Assembly (NCBI RefSeq): GCF_964656455.1
Contig: NC_135721.1
Coordinates: 84,920,754 to 84,984,753 of the forward strand
Reading direction: 5' to 3'
Length of the DNA: 64,000 nt
From: Halichoerus grypus
Taxonomy: Eukaryota > Chordata > Mammalia > Carnivora > Phocidae
The position numbers and the translations under genes were made by a program. Positions 1-11,339 of this stretch are shown piece by piece. The notes beneath the pieces were generated by a model. The model did no database searches. It was not told the origin of the DNA and worked only from the letters and a program-made list of their open reading frames with translations. The first letter of the stretch is position 1. Every line of letters begins with the position of its first letter.

Positions 1-128
1 ATAATGGGTTAAATACAAGGCAAATGGTTTTCAAATCACATGTTGGTTTAATAACCTAAACTTAAACTTTTATGACTTAAAAATATCTTTAAGTGCTTTT
101 TCAATACCTTCCAACCATTCTCAGAAGA
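1..128. other. Unique AT-rich sequence
   Basis: No repeat family or coding signal is recognised before the homopyrimidine block. Confidence 0.5.
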
Positions 129-212
129 CCTTTCCTTTCCTTTCCTTCCCTCTTTCCTTCCTTCCTTCCTTCCTTCCCTCCCTCCCTCCCTCCCTCTCTT
201 CCTCTCTCTTTT

Positions 213-273
<61 letters not shown>

Positions 274-311
274 TTTCTTTTTCTTTCTTTCCTCTTTCTT
301 TTTCTTTTTTT
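129..311 (+). repeat. Homopyrimidine block, (TTCC)n then (CTTT)n
   Basis: This strand carries only C and T for 183 nt. It begins with CCTTT/TTCC units, passes through CCCT units, and ends in a long (TTTC)n run. The open frames on both strands here (Ser/Phe/Leu-rich or Lys/Glu/Arg-rich) are products of the simple repeat and not genes. Long homopurine-homopyrimidine tracts with mirror symmetry can form intramolecular triplexes; that is inference here. Confidence 0.95.
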
Positions 312-1374
312 ACATTTTGGAAGTGAGAAAAATGGGTATTTTGTGGAATGTTGGGTGCATGTTTACTCAAAGTTAGCTGTGAAGCATATGGAGTACATTT
401 CTCTCACAGTACATGACTTTAAAAGTTCAGATTAGGAAATATATGGCTGAAATATTTTGGGGGCTTGCACAAGGAATCTGAAACATTGATCGTGGTATTT
501 AGTGATCCTAATGTTTTCCATTTTGGCTATGCACGTACTCATGCAGGATATCAGAGCATGGAGGAGCAAGTAAATGAGCAATTTTCCAGAGTTGGCAACA
601 CGAACTTTGGACTTATTCCCCCGGTGGTGGTGAGTTATAACACTCATCCCCAAAGGCTCTTTTCTTTTTGCCTAAATTCTGCTGCTGCCGTCTCCTGGGA
701 GTTGAGGCGTTACTTGGGCTCCACTGCCCTGGAGCCTACAATGTGTATGATTTAGTAAACTCTCCATCCTTCGCCACTCACCGTATGAAGCATTTGGACT
801 TGCTCACACTTCACTGCCTAGTAGCAAATGCTTCATGTCATCATTCCCTGTGGACTGAATCAGAATAAGTCACTCGCCATTCAAGCGGGAAAGCTAGTGA
901 TGGGTCTGTACCAGGGAGACCCAACAATCCTGATACAGGGCAGAATGCTGGCATCATTCAAAATTAGAGACCTAGACTTCATTTCCTATGCAGTCCAATA
1001 TATACATTTCTCTTAGGACATAAATATTTCCTTTTTCTTACTTCTAGGTAGCATTTTACAGATGCAAATGACTCCAAACTTTATAGGGCATATTCAGCAT
1101 ATTCATATCCTGAAGTTTTCAGTAGGAAAAGTAGATGGTTTCTGGAATGTTTATTAGTTTATTATGAAGTAAGCATTTTGGGGAAGAAGAGATCTCTCCA
1201 ACAAATTTAATATGCTCTGAATTACAGAGTTCTTGTTCATTTCTTCCCCGACTTGTCCTTCTACACCTGGTAGAAGCAGATATCTGAAAGCTAATGGGTG
1301 AGTCCATTTCTCAGGAAATAGTCATTTATGCTGCTATCCTCTCATGCGTACAGGATAAAGAGTGATGTAGTATC
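312..1374. other. Unannotated unique sequence
   Basis: No transposon family, splice-consistent exon or RNA gene was recognised. Small open frames of 62 to 96 codons overlap in different frames on both strands, as expected by chance. Confidence 0.5.
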
Positions 1375-1495
1375 ATGCTAGTTGAGGGCAACGCTAAGTA
1401 CATGTATAATGTTTAACGTGGTTCTTAGCACACACACCTGCTGGTAGTAATTGAATAAAGGAGTGCAGGAATGAATCAGTAAATACACAAATGAG
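1375..1495 (+). mobile_element. Possible L2/MIR 3'-end remnant
   Basis: The stretch GGTTCTTAGCACACA followed by GTAATTGAATAAAGGAGTG and GAATGAATCAG resembles the shared L2/MIR-type 3' end (CTTAGCACAGTGCC...AATAAAT...GAATGAATGA). It is heavily diverged and too short to be certain. Confidence 0.35.
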
Positions 1496-2417
1496 GTATT
1501 GTTCTGGGGGAGATAGGTGGCCTCTTTACCTATAAATCTCCTGCAAAGATTTCTGGGGCACACGCTCCTGGGAGACTGGAAAACTCACCAATGTATGGAT
1601 GCTCGTCTGTCTGCCTCACCTCTGGCTTCTGTGTGCAGACTTGTCATCGTGCTAGCTAGATTAGCCACTCTGTGGGCTCACGCGATGGGGGCAACAGTCT
1701 CCATATCGTTGCTTGGTATTTATTTACCCTAGGCTGATGCTGGGGACAGGGATTTTTAATGTTATAAAAGAATTACCATGAAATATTTGTGATTTACTGG
1801 ATGCCTGTAATGTAACATTCTTCCCACCAAGAAGGACACTTGGCAAGCATTCTATTACTTTGGCAAAATCTTCAGGCCTTTAGACCATCATCCTCATTTT
1901 TAGCTGGAATCATTGATGTTATTAGGTGGTAGGTGACATATGACTTGGTTTCCATATACTTCATCTATATATACTACTATATATATAAATATATATATAT
2001 TTAAAGCATTGGTCATACTTAATGTAAACTGTCATGATGCTGTCATCATTCCTTGATGCCAATGATATAAGTCACATTGTTAATGTGGATCTTAACAATG
2101 CAGCCACACTCTCCTATGCTACTCTAACCTCCCATCTTGCTCCTGTAAGAGTTTTCTACTGCAAGTGAAGAGTCTACTTACTACCTCAAACACCTTGAAT
2201 TTATGGGAGGCATTTGTGAAGACTAATGGCAGAGTCCACATTATTCTTCGCCCATCTGTACAAGAAAGTGACAAACATGGTGACTTCTAGGAAGAAGATC
2301 TTCATTTGTCCACTAAGGGGCATTCAGACTTAATGGCATTTTCAAAAAAAAAAAAGAGGAAGAAGAAAAAGAGGGAGAAGAAGAAGGCAAACAAATCCAA
2401 TATTGTTCACAACTCAG
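1496..2417. other. Unique sequence with AT dinucleotide and purine tracts
   Basis: Mostly unassigned. It contains an alternating AT run at about 1966-2001 and an uninterrupted A/G tract at about 2344-2388, just before a Can-SINE insertion. Confidence 0.5.
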
Positions 2418-2440
2418 TCTCACAGTTTCTTTCCTTTTTT

Positions 2441-2682
2441 AAAAAAATGATTTTATTTATTTGTTTGAGAGAGTGTGTGCATGAGAGAGAGAGAAAGAGT
2501 GAGAGAGAGCACGCCCACACAAGCAGGGGGGTAGGGTAGAGGGAGAGGGAGAAGCAGAGGAAGAGGGAGGAACAGACTCCCCCCTGAGCAGGGAGCCCAA
2601 TGTGGGACTTGATCTCAGGACCGTGGGATCATGACCTGAGCCGAAGGCAGACACTTAACCGACTGAGCCACCCAGGTGCCCC
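2441..2682 (-). mobile_element. Can-SINE, full length, antisense
   Basis: Read on the minus strand it starts GGGGCACCTGGGTGGCTCAG, contains the tRNA-derived A and B box region and the CT-rich tail region, and ends in an A tail (poly-T on this strand). A duplication TCACAGTTT flanks it at 2420-2428 and 2683-2691, so this is a retroposed insertion with a preserved TSD. The body contains a GA-rich expansion (GAGAGAGAGAAAGAG). Confidence 0.93.
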
Positions 2683-2691
2683 TCACAGTTT

Positions 2692-4330
2692 ATTCAATAA
2701 GGAATACTGACAACTCAGTCTTGATGCCCTGAGAGACTCCACCTTAGATTCTGTCCCCAGATGAGTGTACAGTTCAAAGCAAACTGGAGAAGATACCACA
2801 GAGCAAAGCATTCAAGGCAAGTCTCAAACTTGGTCTTTGCTGAGGATGCGTCCTTTCCCCGAGGCAGGAAAGAAGAGTTCTACAGCCCAACACAGAACTG
2901 CTCATCTGGTGCAGATAAACTCCAGAACCAAGTAGAGGGAAGAAGAATGTGTTTTTAAGGGAACTTTAGATGCCTTATAATAAATCTGATGTGCTTAAAA
3001 AAATCCCCGAGGAGTTTAAAAAAAGTCTGGATGTGTTTTCTCAAATAACTATTTAAAGCATATTAGAGTTTTTTAATTGCACCGGGGACTTTTCAAAGCA
3101 TATCAGGACAAAACAGTAGAGTATAGGCCCCAATATGCTAATTAATAGATAGCTAGACCCCTGAAATAAAGCTGCAACACTCCATTAATCAGGCTGTAAT
3201 TGAATTGGCACCGTGCTTTTGTGCAAACTACATGATAATTGAAAACGCAAACCTGGCAATGGTGAGGCTAAGGTCCTCCACAATGGTGGATACTGGGGTG
3301 TCCTGCTTCCCGTGGGCAGCAGGCAGTTGGCCTTCACTGCCCGGGGCTTCTGCAGAGGGAGAAAGTTGGCTGCTCTCTGAGTCCAGCGCACCTTTTTCTC
3401 CTACTGTGATGGTCTTTTAGGTGTGTGATATCCAGTGGTCCCCATGCATGACCCCATGGAAATTGACGTAATGGCTGATATGCTTTTCTCTGTTACCTAA
3501 AGACATCTGCCAATTAATGTGATTATAAAATAATAGTGAAGAACAGATGTTTCATTTGCTAATTTTATATCTGACTGTTTGAAAACTAACTACCTGGGGA
3601 TTTAACTGGCAAATACTACTTTGCTTACAAAAAAAAGAAACAATGCATGCGTTTTTTTTTTTTTTTTCTCCACACAGCTGATATGGTCTAATTCTGGATA
3701 TTGGTTGCCTATAGTAAGCACTCAGTGAGAGGGAGACTGATTGCTTCTAAATGAAGAGAAGAAAAATAGCATTTTAAGCCCTTTTTTCTACAAACAAAAC
3801 ATTAAGCATATCGCTATACCCAAAAAAGGCTGTTGCAATAAAAGAGTTTAGCTTGTCATACTGTGATGATAATGGGTGGAAAAAAGATGTGGATAAAATG
3901 AAGATTGACATGAGTTTTCCATCTAGAACTTTAAAGCAAATCATATGGAAAACCTGGAAGAACTTTTACATTTGCCAGCCCTCTAACTAGACAAGGGGAG
4001 GGTCAGGAACGCGAAATCATGGTGGAAGAATGAGCTTTGGGGATCTGGCAAGAAATATTGCAAGAAATCTAGGAAAAAAAAAATACTTAAGTAATATTAC
4101 AATTAAATATTTTCATTCTACTTTATGCATTTTCTTCCCCAGTGAAGGTGCTCAGAGTGTGAAGTAGACCTGAGATGTGTTTTTCTTAGGCCAGGCTCTT
4201 AATCTGAGTCAGACCATTTTTATAGCTGTGACTCCTTGTTGTCTCTGTGGCAAGAGGTCAGATCTGAGTGGGAGTTCCTTTTACTGCTTCTGTTATTTAA
4301 AGCGTCAATGAAGGAAAAAAAAAAAAAAAA
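2692..4330. other. Unique sequence; possible conserved block at 3000-3560
   Basis: No repeat family was recognised apart from a T16 run at 3652-3667. The part from about 3000 to 3560 is rich in homeodomain-like cores (TTAATTGC, CTAATTAATAG, CATTAATCAGG, GTAATTGAATTGG) and has a CRE-like TGACGTAA near 3463. It could be a conserved non-coding element, but this is inferred from base pattern only. Confidence 0.4.
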
Positions 4331-4455
4331 CCTTGGATTTGGGTACTGAATAGGCCCCTAACTATGTGATATTAGGCAAGTTCCCTAACCATTTAATTCT
4401 CATATCTGTCCAGAGGAATCTGTATAAGATTAGGGTTTCAAATCCTTTCTAAATT
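4331..4455 (+). mobile_element. MIR SINE fragment
   Basis: The order TGGATTTGGGTACTGAA, CTATGTGATATTAGGCAAG, TTCCCTAACCATTTAATTCTC and ATATCTGTCCAGAGG follows the MIR core (tRNA-like head, CTGTGTGACCTTGGGCAAG, TTACTTAACCTCTCTG, CATCTGTAAAATGGG). It is strongly diverged, as expected for this ancient mammalian SINE. Confidence 0.6.
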
Positions 4456-4513
4456 TGTGCCCCCTTTTGCAAAAGTAATACTCTTAGTTTTCCTTCAAAA
4501 TATTTCATATTTA

Positions 4514-4711
4514 GGGGTACCTGGGGACCCAGTCGGTTAAGCTTCGGACTCTTGGTTTCGGCTCATGTCATGACCTTAGGGTCCGGAGATCCAGGAGCCC
4601 CATGTTGGGCTCTGTGCGTTCAGTGGGGAGTCTGCTTCTCCCTCTCCCTCTGCCCCTCCCCTGTTCACACACATTCTCTCTCTCTGAATTAATAAATAAA
4701 TCTTAATTTTT
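4514..4711 (+). mobile_element. Can-SINE, older subfamily
   Basis: The head is AGGGGTACCTGGGGACCCAG with the older internal form GACTCTTGGTTTCGGCTCA. The tail is CTCTCTCTCTGAATTAATAAATAAATCTTAA plus T-rich decay (written here as a description, not a motif). A perfect 11-bp TSD TTTCATATTTA occurs at 4503-4513 and 4712-4722. Confidence 0.92.
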
Positions 4712-4722
4712 TTTCATATTTA

Positions 4723-5648
4723 TATATGTAGCACCATTTGAAGAAATCCCAGATTGAAGTTACAGGGAAAATGGCTTTATTTTCAAACCTCAACTTCCCC
4801 CGCAAGTTTCTGAGAAGTAACTTCCATAATGGTTGCCCGGCCATTGGTGCTCCTGTCTGCCCATCAGAAGGCGGGTATCCCCAGAGCAGCCCCAGAGCCA
4901 ATGCCAAAAAGGAAGTTTTCACCGTGCCAGGGTGCCTTGTCTTTACAACCTCTTGTTTGCAGATTGAACTTTGTTATCAGTAAATGTATGTAAATTTTTT
5001 TTGTTCCTTTCCATGTAATGGGATGGAACATTCGCTAACGTCCACCCATGATCATCAATTCAAAACACCATGTGTGCTTATGCCATGGCTTAGGAATCTC
5101 TCTTCCATAAAACAGAACAAAACATCTGATGGTTGCTTTTCTTAGAGCTCTTTTTAAGCCCAAAGGTGCTTGGTTTTACTTTTTTATCTCAAGGTCTTAT
5201 ACAGTGAGTTTTTGTCATCTTGTGCTAGCAAGCGTGTTTTGTTCTGTTTTTCCCTCTGGTTACAGGCTTTATTCCTTAGCGTCTGCTCCGGATCCCTTTT
5301 CTCGTAGACGCTGAGGTCATTTACAATCCTGCAGAAGTCCGTGCTCCAGCGTCTCTGTTTCCAGGCACTGCCCGAGCTGAAACTGCTCCACTCCTAGCTT
5401 GACTTTTATCCCAATTTTGGCTTGTAATGGGCTTGGAATCATTTTCAAATCCTTGATTTCTTCTTTCTTGACTCCTCCTTTGTTTTCTTTGTCTATCTTA
5501 GATCCAAGACTTCTAGCTTTAGCTCCGAAACAGAACTCTTATTTTCCCACTTCTCACCATGTGTATAGTCCCTACACTTCTGCAGGAGCTCCACATGGGC
5601 TCTCTGCTTCCACTCATGCAACCGTATATAGAATCGATGCACAGACAG
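4723..5648. other. Mostly unique; possible L2 near the end
   Basis: No gene or clear repeat to about 5440. From about 5440 to 5648 the C/T-rich text (CTTTCTTGACTCCTCC) resembles L2 ORF2 (CCTTGACTCCTCCCTC) and may be the upstream part of the L2 that resumes after the SINE. This is a weak assignment. Confidence 0.4.
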
Positions 5649-5658
5649 AGATGGCTCT

Positions 5659-5850
5659 GGGGCGCCTGGGTGGCTCAGTGGGTTGAGCATCCTACTCTTG
5701 ATTTCGGCTCAGGTCATGATCTCAGGGTCCTGGGATGGAGGCTCGCATGGGCTGCGCAGGGCGTGGAGCCTGCTTAAGATTCTCTCTCTCCTTCCCCTCT
5801 ACTCCACCCTTCCCTCTCTTCCTCGAGAAACAAAAACAAAAACAAAACAT
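5659..5850 (+). mobile_element. Can-SINE, older subfamily
   Basis: The head is GGGGCGCCTGGGTGGCTCAG, followed by the older internal form ACTCTTGATTTCGGCTCAGG, with tail ACAAAAACAAAAACAAAAC. A TSD of the form ACA(G/T)AGATGGC, with one mismatch, lies just before the element and again at about 5847-5857. Confidence 0.9.
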
Positions 5851-5857
5851 AGATGGC

Positions 5858-6452
5858 CCTTTTGAAAATGTGATCATATCTCACTTTCTCCACCCTTTTT
5901 AAAAATCTGCTAGTTGTTTCCCATTGTGTTTGTAATAAAATTCAAACTTCCCATTGTGACATAACAGACATTAAATCAAGATCTGGTCCTGATTTCCTTT
6001 CTTATCTCTCCTGCCCCTCTTTCCCTCTCACCAACCTCCCCTTCATCAGTGAATCTCAGCCACACATTTGCTCTTCCTCAGATACCACAGGGCTCTCTTG
6101 GACTGCAGGTCTTGTGTTTACTATCCCCTTTGCCTGGCGTGCTCTTCCTTGGGCTTTGGGCATGGCTGATTGCTTCTGTCCTTCAGGCTTCAGCTCAGGG
6201 ATCATTTCCTTTTCCCTCTTCATAAAATCTCCATGCTTATCCACATTACCACCCCCCGCCCCCCACTGATTATATACATATGGCTTCCCACAATCCCAGT
6301 TCTTACGGTTCACCTGTTTACCTTTGTTATCGTCTGTCTCCCACTGCAGGAATGTACCCTCTGTGAGGACAGGGACTTTGGCTGTCCTTTTCCCTGCCAC
6401 ATTCTCAATGCCTAGGACAATGCTCAATAAATACTTGCAAAATGGATAAAAA
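5858..6452 (+). mobile_element. L2 LINE, 3' ORF2 and 3' end
   Basis: The text tracks the L2 3' consensus: GATCATATCTCACTTTC, TAATAAAATTCAAACTTCC, CCTTTGCCTGGCGTGCTCTT, GGAATGTACCCTCTGTGAGG, ACAGGGACTTTGGCTGT and finally GCTCAATAAATACTTGC. This is the ancient mammalian L2 3' end in sense orientation, with frameshifts and stops throughout. Confidence 0.8.
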
Positions 6453-6551
6453 CAATGTTTCCACTACAAGCATATGCTTGCAGTCTGTGCAACTGTTGAG
6501 GAGATACTAGCCCGGTGGTAGATACAAACTAAGAGTCTGGGTCTTGTCCAA

Positions 6552-6748
6552 GTGTTTTCAGAAAAAGAGAAATCAGTCACTGCCCCAAAATTATCATTTC
6601 TTTTGCTAAAAAAGAAAAAAAAAAAACCCTCAATTTTTAACAAAAGTCTATGTCTATCAAATTTGACTCCATGGGAACAGATATAGGGAAATCAATCTAT
6701 TTTAAAACAAGAATAAAAGAAAAATAAAGAAGCTTCTGTTTCAAGGGC
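6552..6748 (+). repeat. Local direct duplication, copy A
   Basis: This ~197-bp block is repeated at 8570-8770 in the same orientation. The two ends match closely (GTGTTTTCAGAAAAAGAG at the start; GATATAGGGAAATCAATC and AAGCTTCTGTTTCAAGGGC at the end). The A-rich middle differs by two indels of roughly 15 to 25 bp. I do not recognise the block as a known transposon. Copy A abuts a hAT-type element. Confidence 0.85.
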
Positions 6749-7066
6749 TGCCTGATCATTTCACAAAGGGCCAGAAGGTAGCAAATATTTTAGGCTTTGC
6801 AGGCTACATGGTCTCTGTTGGAACTACTCAGTTCTACTGTTAAAGTCAAAGAGCAGATGTAGATAAATGGATGGGCGTAACCATGTACCATTAGAACTTT
6901 ATTGACACTGAAATGTGAATTTCATATAATTTTCAAATGTCATGAAATATTATTCTTGTTCGGATTTTTTTCAGCCATTTCAAATGTAAAGCCATTCTTT
7001 GCTCATGGGCTGTATTAAAAACCGGCAGCGGGCCAGATCCGACCTGTGGGACATTGTTTGCCAACC
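6749..7066 (+). mobile_element. hAT-Charlie DNA transposon, MER58-like
   Basis: Contains AAAGGGCCAGAAGGTAGC, AAATATTTTAGGCTTTGCAGG, GGTCTCTGTTGGAACTACTC, AACTTTATTGACACTGAAAT and the 3' end GCAGCGGGCCAGATCCGACC with GTTTGCCAACCTCT. This order matches the non-autonomous hAT family I know as MER58. The 5' terminal repeat is eroded. The name is from memory. Confidence 0.75.
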
Positions 7067-7439
7067 TCTCTTTTACAAGTATTGAACTGTCCCTAACTCC
7101 TTCTTGTTTAACTTGCTAAGAAGTGATATTTGCCTTAACTTAGAGTTTCTAGTTTCTCACTCTGTGTATAGTGTGGGTCTTCTGAAGCCATTTGCATCTC
7201 GGGCTTTGTTGGCTAAGAATCCTCTGTGAGTATCAATGTCATTAATCCCTTTAAAAGCTAAAATGACTTTATTTCTTGATACCCCCAGAAAAGTCTTACT
7301 TGTACAGGGAGAGGAAGAAATGCCCTTCTCTGTCCTAGCTTTCCCAGTGGTGGCATCTGTTTTCTGAGAGTCATTTCCATAAATCAATATTAGCCTGCAT
7401 ACATTCTACATCATTCTGTTATTCTACTTTATGATACAC
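7067..7439. other. Unannotated unique sequence
   Basis: No repeat family or coding signal recognised. Confidence 0.4.
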
Positions 7440-8569
7440 CATCTATTCTATCGTTCCTTCCCTCCTTATCTCTTTCCTTCTGTGAGGAGGTTTATTCCTA
7501 CTCCTCTTTTCCCAGGTTTTCTGTGCCTCCTGTGTTCTAGATCCCATCCCATCCTGTGGTGCCACCTTTTTATTGGCTGAACAATAGCAACCGCTTCCTG
7601 CATCCTCAGTCTTTCCCTCTCCCGTGTCTTCCTCCACGTCCTTGCTCAAGATCCTAAATCCTGACAAACCTTCATATCCATTCCACCTTCCTTTAAACTG
7701 TTGTCCTATTTAAGACATTCCCTTCATTTCCAACCTACTTAAAAAGCTGATATGTGTCATTTTATCACCAATCTTCCAGTTACTCTTGCTGCCTCACAAA
7801 CCTCCCTAAAATCGACTGTCTTGAAAAAAAAAAGAGTCATTTACCTTGTTTATGAACTTTCAATTTGGGCAGAGCTGAACAGGGACATCTTCTCTCTATT
7901 CCATGATGCACCAGTTGAAATGACTAGAGTAGTGGCTGGAGGATCTTTCTTTAATGGCTTTTCCATGGCCTAGAAATCGGAGCTTGGCCTTCCATGGGCT
8001 TCTTGGGTGACCGCTGCATGATGTCTGGGTGCCAGACCAGGCATCCGAGAGACAGGAAGTGGAGCTGCCAGTTTGTTTTGGTCAACAGAGTGTTAATACT
8101 TTGGGGGACCATGTTTAAAAACCTCTCCTTAAAATTCCTTTGGTAATAATACCATTAACCTCCAGGTTACCAGATCCAGTGACTTCTTTTCAGTATTTCT
8201 TCTATGTGACCCCTTCTCTTAGCTGACAATCATGGGCCCCTTTTCTCACCATATTCTCACGTCCTTTAGCACACGGGACACTGTTTCTTCTTTATCCTCT
8301 TTTAACCCTTGATTTCTTTCTCTATTTGTCAATTTCACTTTCCTTTCTTGTTCATGTATCTTAGCTATTGGCATTCTCCTGGATTTGGTGTTTCAGCTTC
8401 TTCTCTTCTTTCTAGGCATTCTTACTGAGTCCTATAGCGCCAATGAACATCTATCCTCTGATGACACCTGATTTATGTTTGAAATCCCACCCATTTTGCT
8501 GTGCTCCAAAACTTCTTTTGTAAATGTGCCATGCAGTACAAATATTTATATTAAATATGAAAATTCCAC
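7440..8569 (+). mobile_element. Probable degraded L2 LINE, ORF2 part
   Basis: C/T-rich, L2-like text: GGTTACCAGATCCAGTGAC and TTTTCAGTATTTCTTCTATG resemble the L2 ORF2 region GGTCACCAATGACCTCC...TTTTCAGTCCTTATC. It is very diverged, so the limits are uncertain. It is interrupted by copy B of the local duplication. Confidence 0.45.
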
Positions 8570-8770
8570 GTGTTTTCAGAAAAAGAGAAATCAATAACTG
8601 CCCCCAAATTATAATTTCTTTTGTAAAAAAACAAAAAAACCCCACAAAAACATAAAAAAAAAACCCTCAATTTTCAATCAAATTCGACTCCATGGGACCA
8701 GATATAGGGAAATCAATCTATTTTAAAAACAAGAATAAAAGAAAAATAAAGAAGCTTCTGTTTCAAGGGC
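8570..8770 (+). repeat. Local direct duplication, copy B
   Basis: Second copy of the block at 6552-6748, offset about 2.02 kb. It carries an extra A/C-rich insert (around 8628-8660) and lacks about 15 bp present in copy A around 6643-6658. L2-like sequence lies on both sides, so this copy may be the inserted one. Confidence 0.85.
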
Positions 8771-9020
8771 CAGAGCTACAATCTGGCCATGTGGAAATTT
8801 CTCTGCCCCTTGAACACTGCCCATCTTCAAAAGACTCTGTGCCCTTCACTCATGCTGTGCTCTGTACCCAGATCACCTCTTGCTCACTTGGATGAACTCC
8901 TACTCATTCTTCAAAACCCAGCTAAAACAGTTTGTACTGTGTGAAACCTCCCTGATTCCCAGCAGAGTAAATTGCGCCGAGGGGGTGCCCATAACACTTT
9001 GTTCTTCGAACATATGAGAG
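8771..9020 (+). mobile_element. Probable L2 LINE, later 3' part
   Basis: CCTACTCATTCTTCAAAACC, CAGCTAAAACAG, GTGAAACCTCCCTGATTCC and CCATAACACTTTGTTC resemble the L2-type motif series (CTTCAAGACCCAGCTCAAATG, GAAGCCTTCCCTGA, CATAGCACTTTGT). Diverged. Confidence 0.45.
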
Positions 9021-11029
9021 ATAATCTCAGTTGCAATTTTATTTGATTACTACCTTCAGTTCTATTCAAGATGCTCAGATCCAGCTCATGTACTCCTTTT
9101 GCAACACAATTAAAGGAATAAAATATGTCTTCAACTTAAAAAAATGTGGAGTATTCATTTTCAGAAAAATCCAGATACGAATTAAAGGGAGTCATTTACT
9201 TTGGTGTGTTTTTACTTGTGTGAAACTAAAACTGCAGTTTTATTTTTGTTTCATTTGGATAGGGAGTGGGAGCATGTTAACCTTCAAGACATTGGGCAAA
9301 CTCTGTTCTTTGGACTAGAAGAATGTGTCTTTCCACTTAGCCACTAAGGTGGCCAAACAGATTCATTGAGACAAAGTTACTGTTTCCGCATTTGACTTTA
9401 ACTAATTTTTGAGAAATACGGAATGTGTCAACTGGCCACTTGTCCACCTCAGACCATTTATAATTAAAAGTAAAACTGATAAATATCTCGTGTCCTTTAT
9501 CACCTGCTTAAGTTGTCATGTGGCCAATTCCTGTAGAGAGAGAGGTCTTAACCAAAAATGTTGGTGAATATTTTGGAACTAGCATTTTATGGCTTAGCTT
9601 TTTAATGCCACAATCTGAGTAACATTAGCTACGCAAAGGACGCTAGGGTAGCAAACAGCTATTATGGTTACAGAATGTATCAGAAGAAGCCCAGTTCTTT
9701 GATTCAAAAGACAAAGAAACCTACCTAGCATTTTTTTTTTTTTTTTAAACGAACAGTTTCATTCTATTAAGCATGTTGAACTTCCAGGCTTATGCAAAGA
9801 AACTCTATACTTAGAGTTGGCCTGTTTTTTTGTTTTTTTGTTTTAATTTTTTTTTAGTAACACATTGGGTAATATTTTCTTGAGCTATCCTGTTTCTTTT
9901 AATCATTGTCCCCACCCCCCCTTCACTGGAGAATTTCCCATTATTCGGCAACATATGGATGAAACATTTTTACAGTAATCATGTCTGAACAAAGTAATCA
10001 TTCTCTCATTAACCAATTATTCTTCAAAATCAAATGGAACAGACATATTTGCGAAGACAATTTACTTTAATAAACCCTATGGAATCAGATCTCACATATC
10101 TTCTGTTCAAATGGTTTAATTCAAAGATCACAGTATAGATAACAGAAGTGGTTTCTCTTTTTCTTCCTTTTTTTTTTTTTTTTCTTTTCTTTTTGTGGTG
10201 CATTGACAACATTTGCTCTCAAGAAATCAGCTAGAGATGGAATAAAAACTAGGTTTTTAGAAAGGGGGAAAGATAAAAGAATGAGAACGTCTGGTTATGT
10301 GCAGAAATCCCTAATCTATCCAGCTCCAAAAGACTCCTTCTTTCTTCTCTCCTGTATCATCAAAAGTTTGTGATTTATTTCAGTTCCTCTACTTTTAGAT
10401 GTTGGATAAACAGTCTGACCAAGGAGATGAAGGGTGAGTGTTATGCCCAGATGTGTTTTCCAGAAGGATCCAACACAGTCTTTGGGAAAGGTAAATTATT
10501 TCAGAATTTCAGCGAGCTCTCTAGTTCTAAAGGATATCTCAAGGCATAAGGGAAACAAGAAAGCATTTTCAGAGTGTCATTGGGGTGGGGACAGAAGGGA
10601 AAGGGGGTCCAATGCTCTTTTGTGTTTTTACTTCATGATATTTTGCTGGTATTTTGCTGCATGGTATTCTATGTGATTTTTTTTCCAAGTCATTCTGATG
10701 AGATGCACTTTGATACCCAGAGGCTTCTCCTAGTTCCTGCTTCATTTCTGTTTCTGACTGACTTTCTGGGAATCTATTTTGGACATTCCATTTTGCAGTT
10801 TCTGATCTTTTTGGCTTCACAAATCAGAACGCATACCAATAGAATTCTGGGTTTTCTGCCATATTCAAGGAGCACCAAATATTTTCAGGTAGAGTCCTAA
10901 CACAGTACACATCGAGGCAAATCCTGAGAACCAAAATCTTTAAGTCCCAGTTTTTGCTCCAGTTATCAAAAGAACATTTATCTCACTATCAAACAAAACA
11001 TCGAAAGCTTCCAAGTTCTAGTCCTTCCT
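9021..11029. other. Unannotated unique sequence
   Basis: Long stretch with no recognised transposon, exon or RNA gene. It holds poly-T runs at 9731-9746 and about 10168-10184. The small opposing open frames at 10434-10900 have no recognisable domain. Confidence 0.45.
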
Positions 11030-11125
11030 TGACAGCTAATTGGTCATGGAAGTATAAGCTAGAAATGTATCTTCTCTCTGTACCTCAGTTCCCTTTCCTG
11101 TAAAATAGGTTCTTCTGCTCCGAAA
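11030..11125 (+). mobile_element. Possible MIR fragment
   Basis: CTTCTCTCTGTACCTCAGTT and CCCTTTCCTGTAAAATAGG match the MIR core CCTCTCTGTGCCTCAGTTTCC...TCTGTAAAATGGG. Only this core part is preserved. Confidence 0.5.
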
Positions 11126-11339
11126 TTATATTCTTTCTGTTTATCATAAAGCAATTTTGCACATTTTCTAGAACAGCAAATAAGGACCGGTCTGCCAAGA
11201 TCAAAAGTAACAGTAACAAAATACACAATCCCTTTAATTTAAACTTTACCTACTCACAAGTGGGAAAGACACACAAAAACCACACAACAATATCAATATA
11301 CAATACTTTACATGATTATTTAAATGATCTCATATCCCT

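Noticed and set aside
93..370. Overlapping 77- and 89-codon frames on opposite strands
   Set aside because: Both are read-through of the homopyrimidine/homopurine tract; composition is almost only Ser/Phe/Pro/Leu or Lys/Glu/Arg/Gly.
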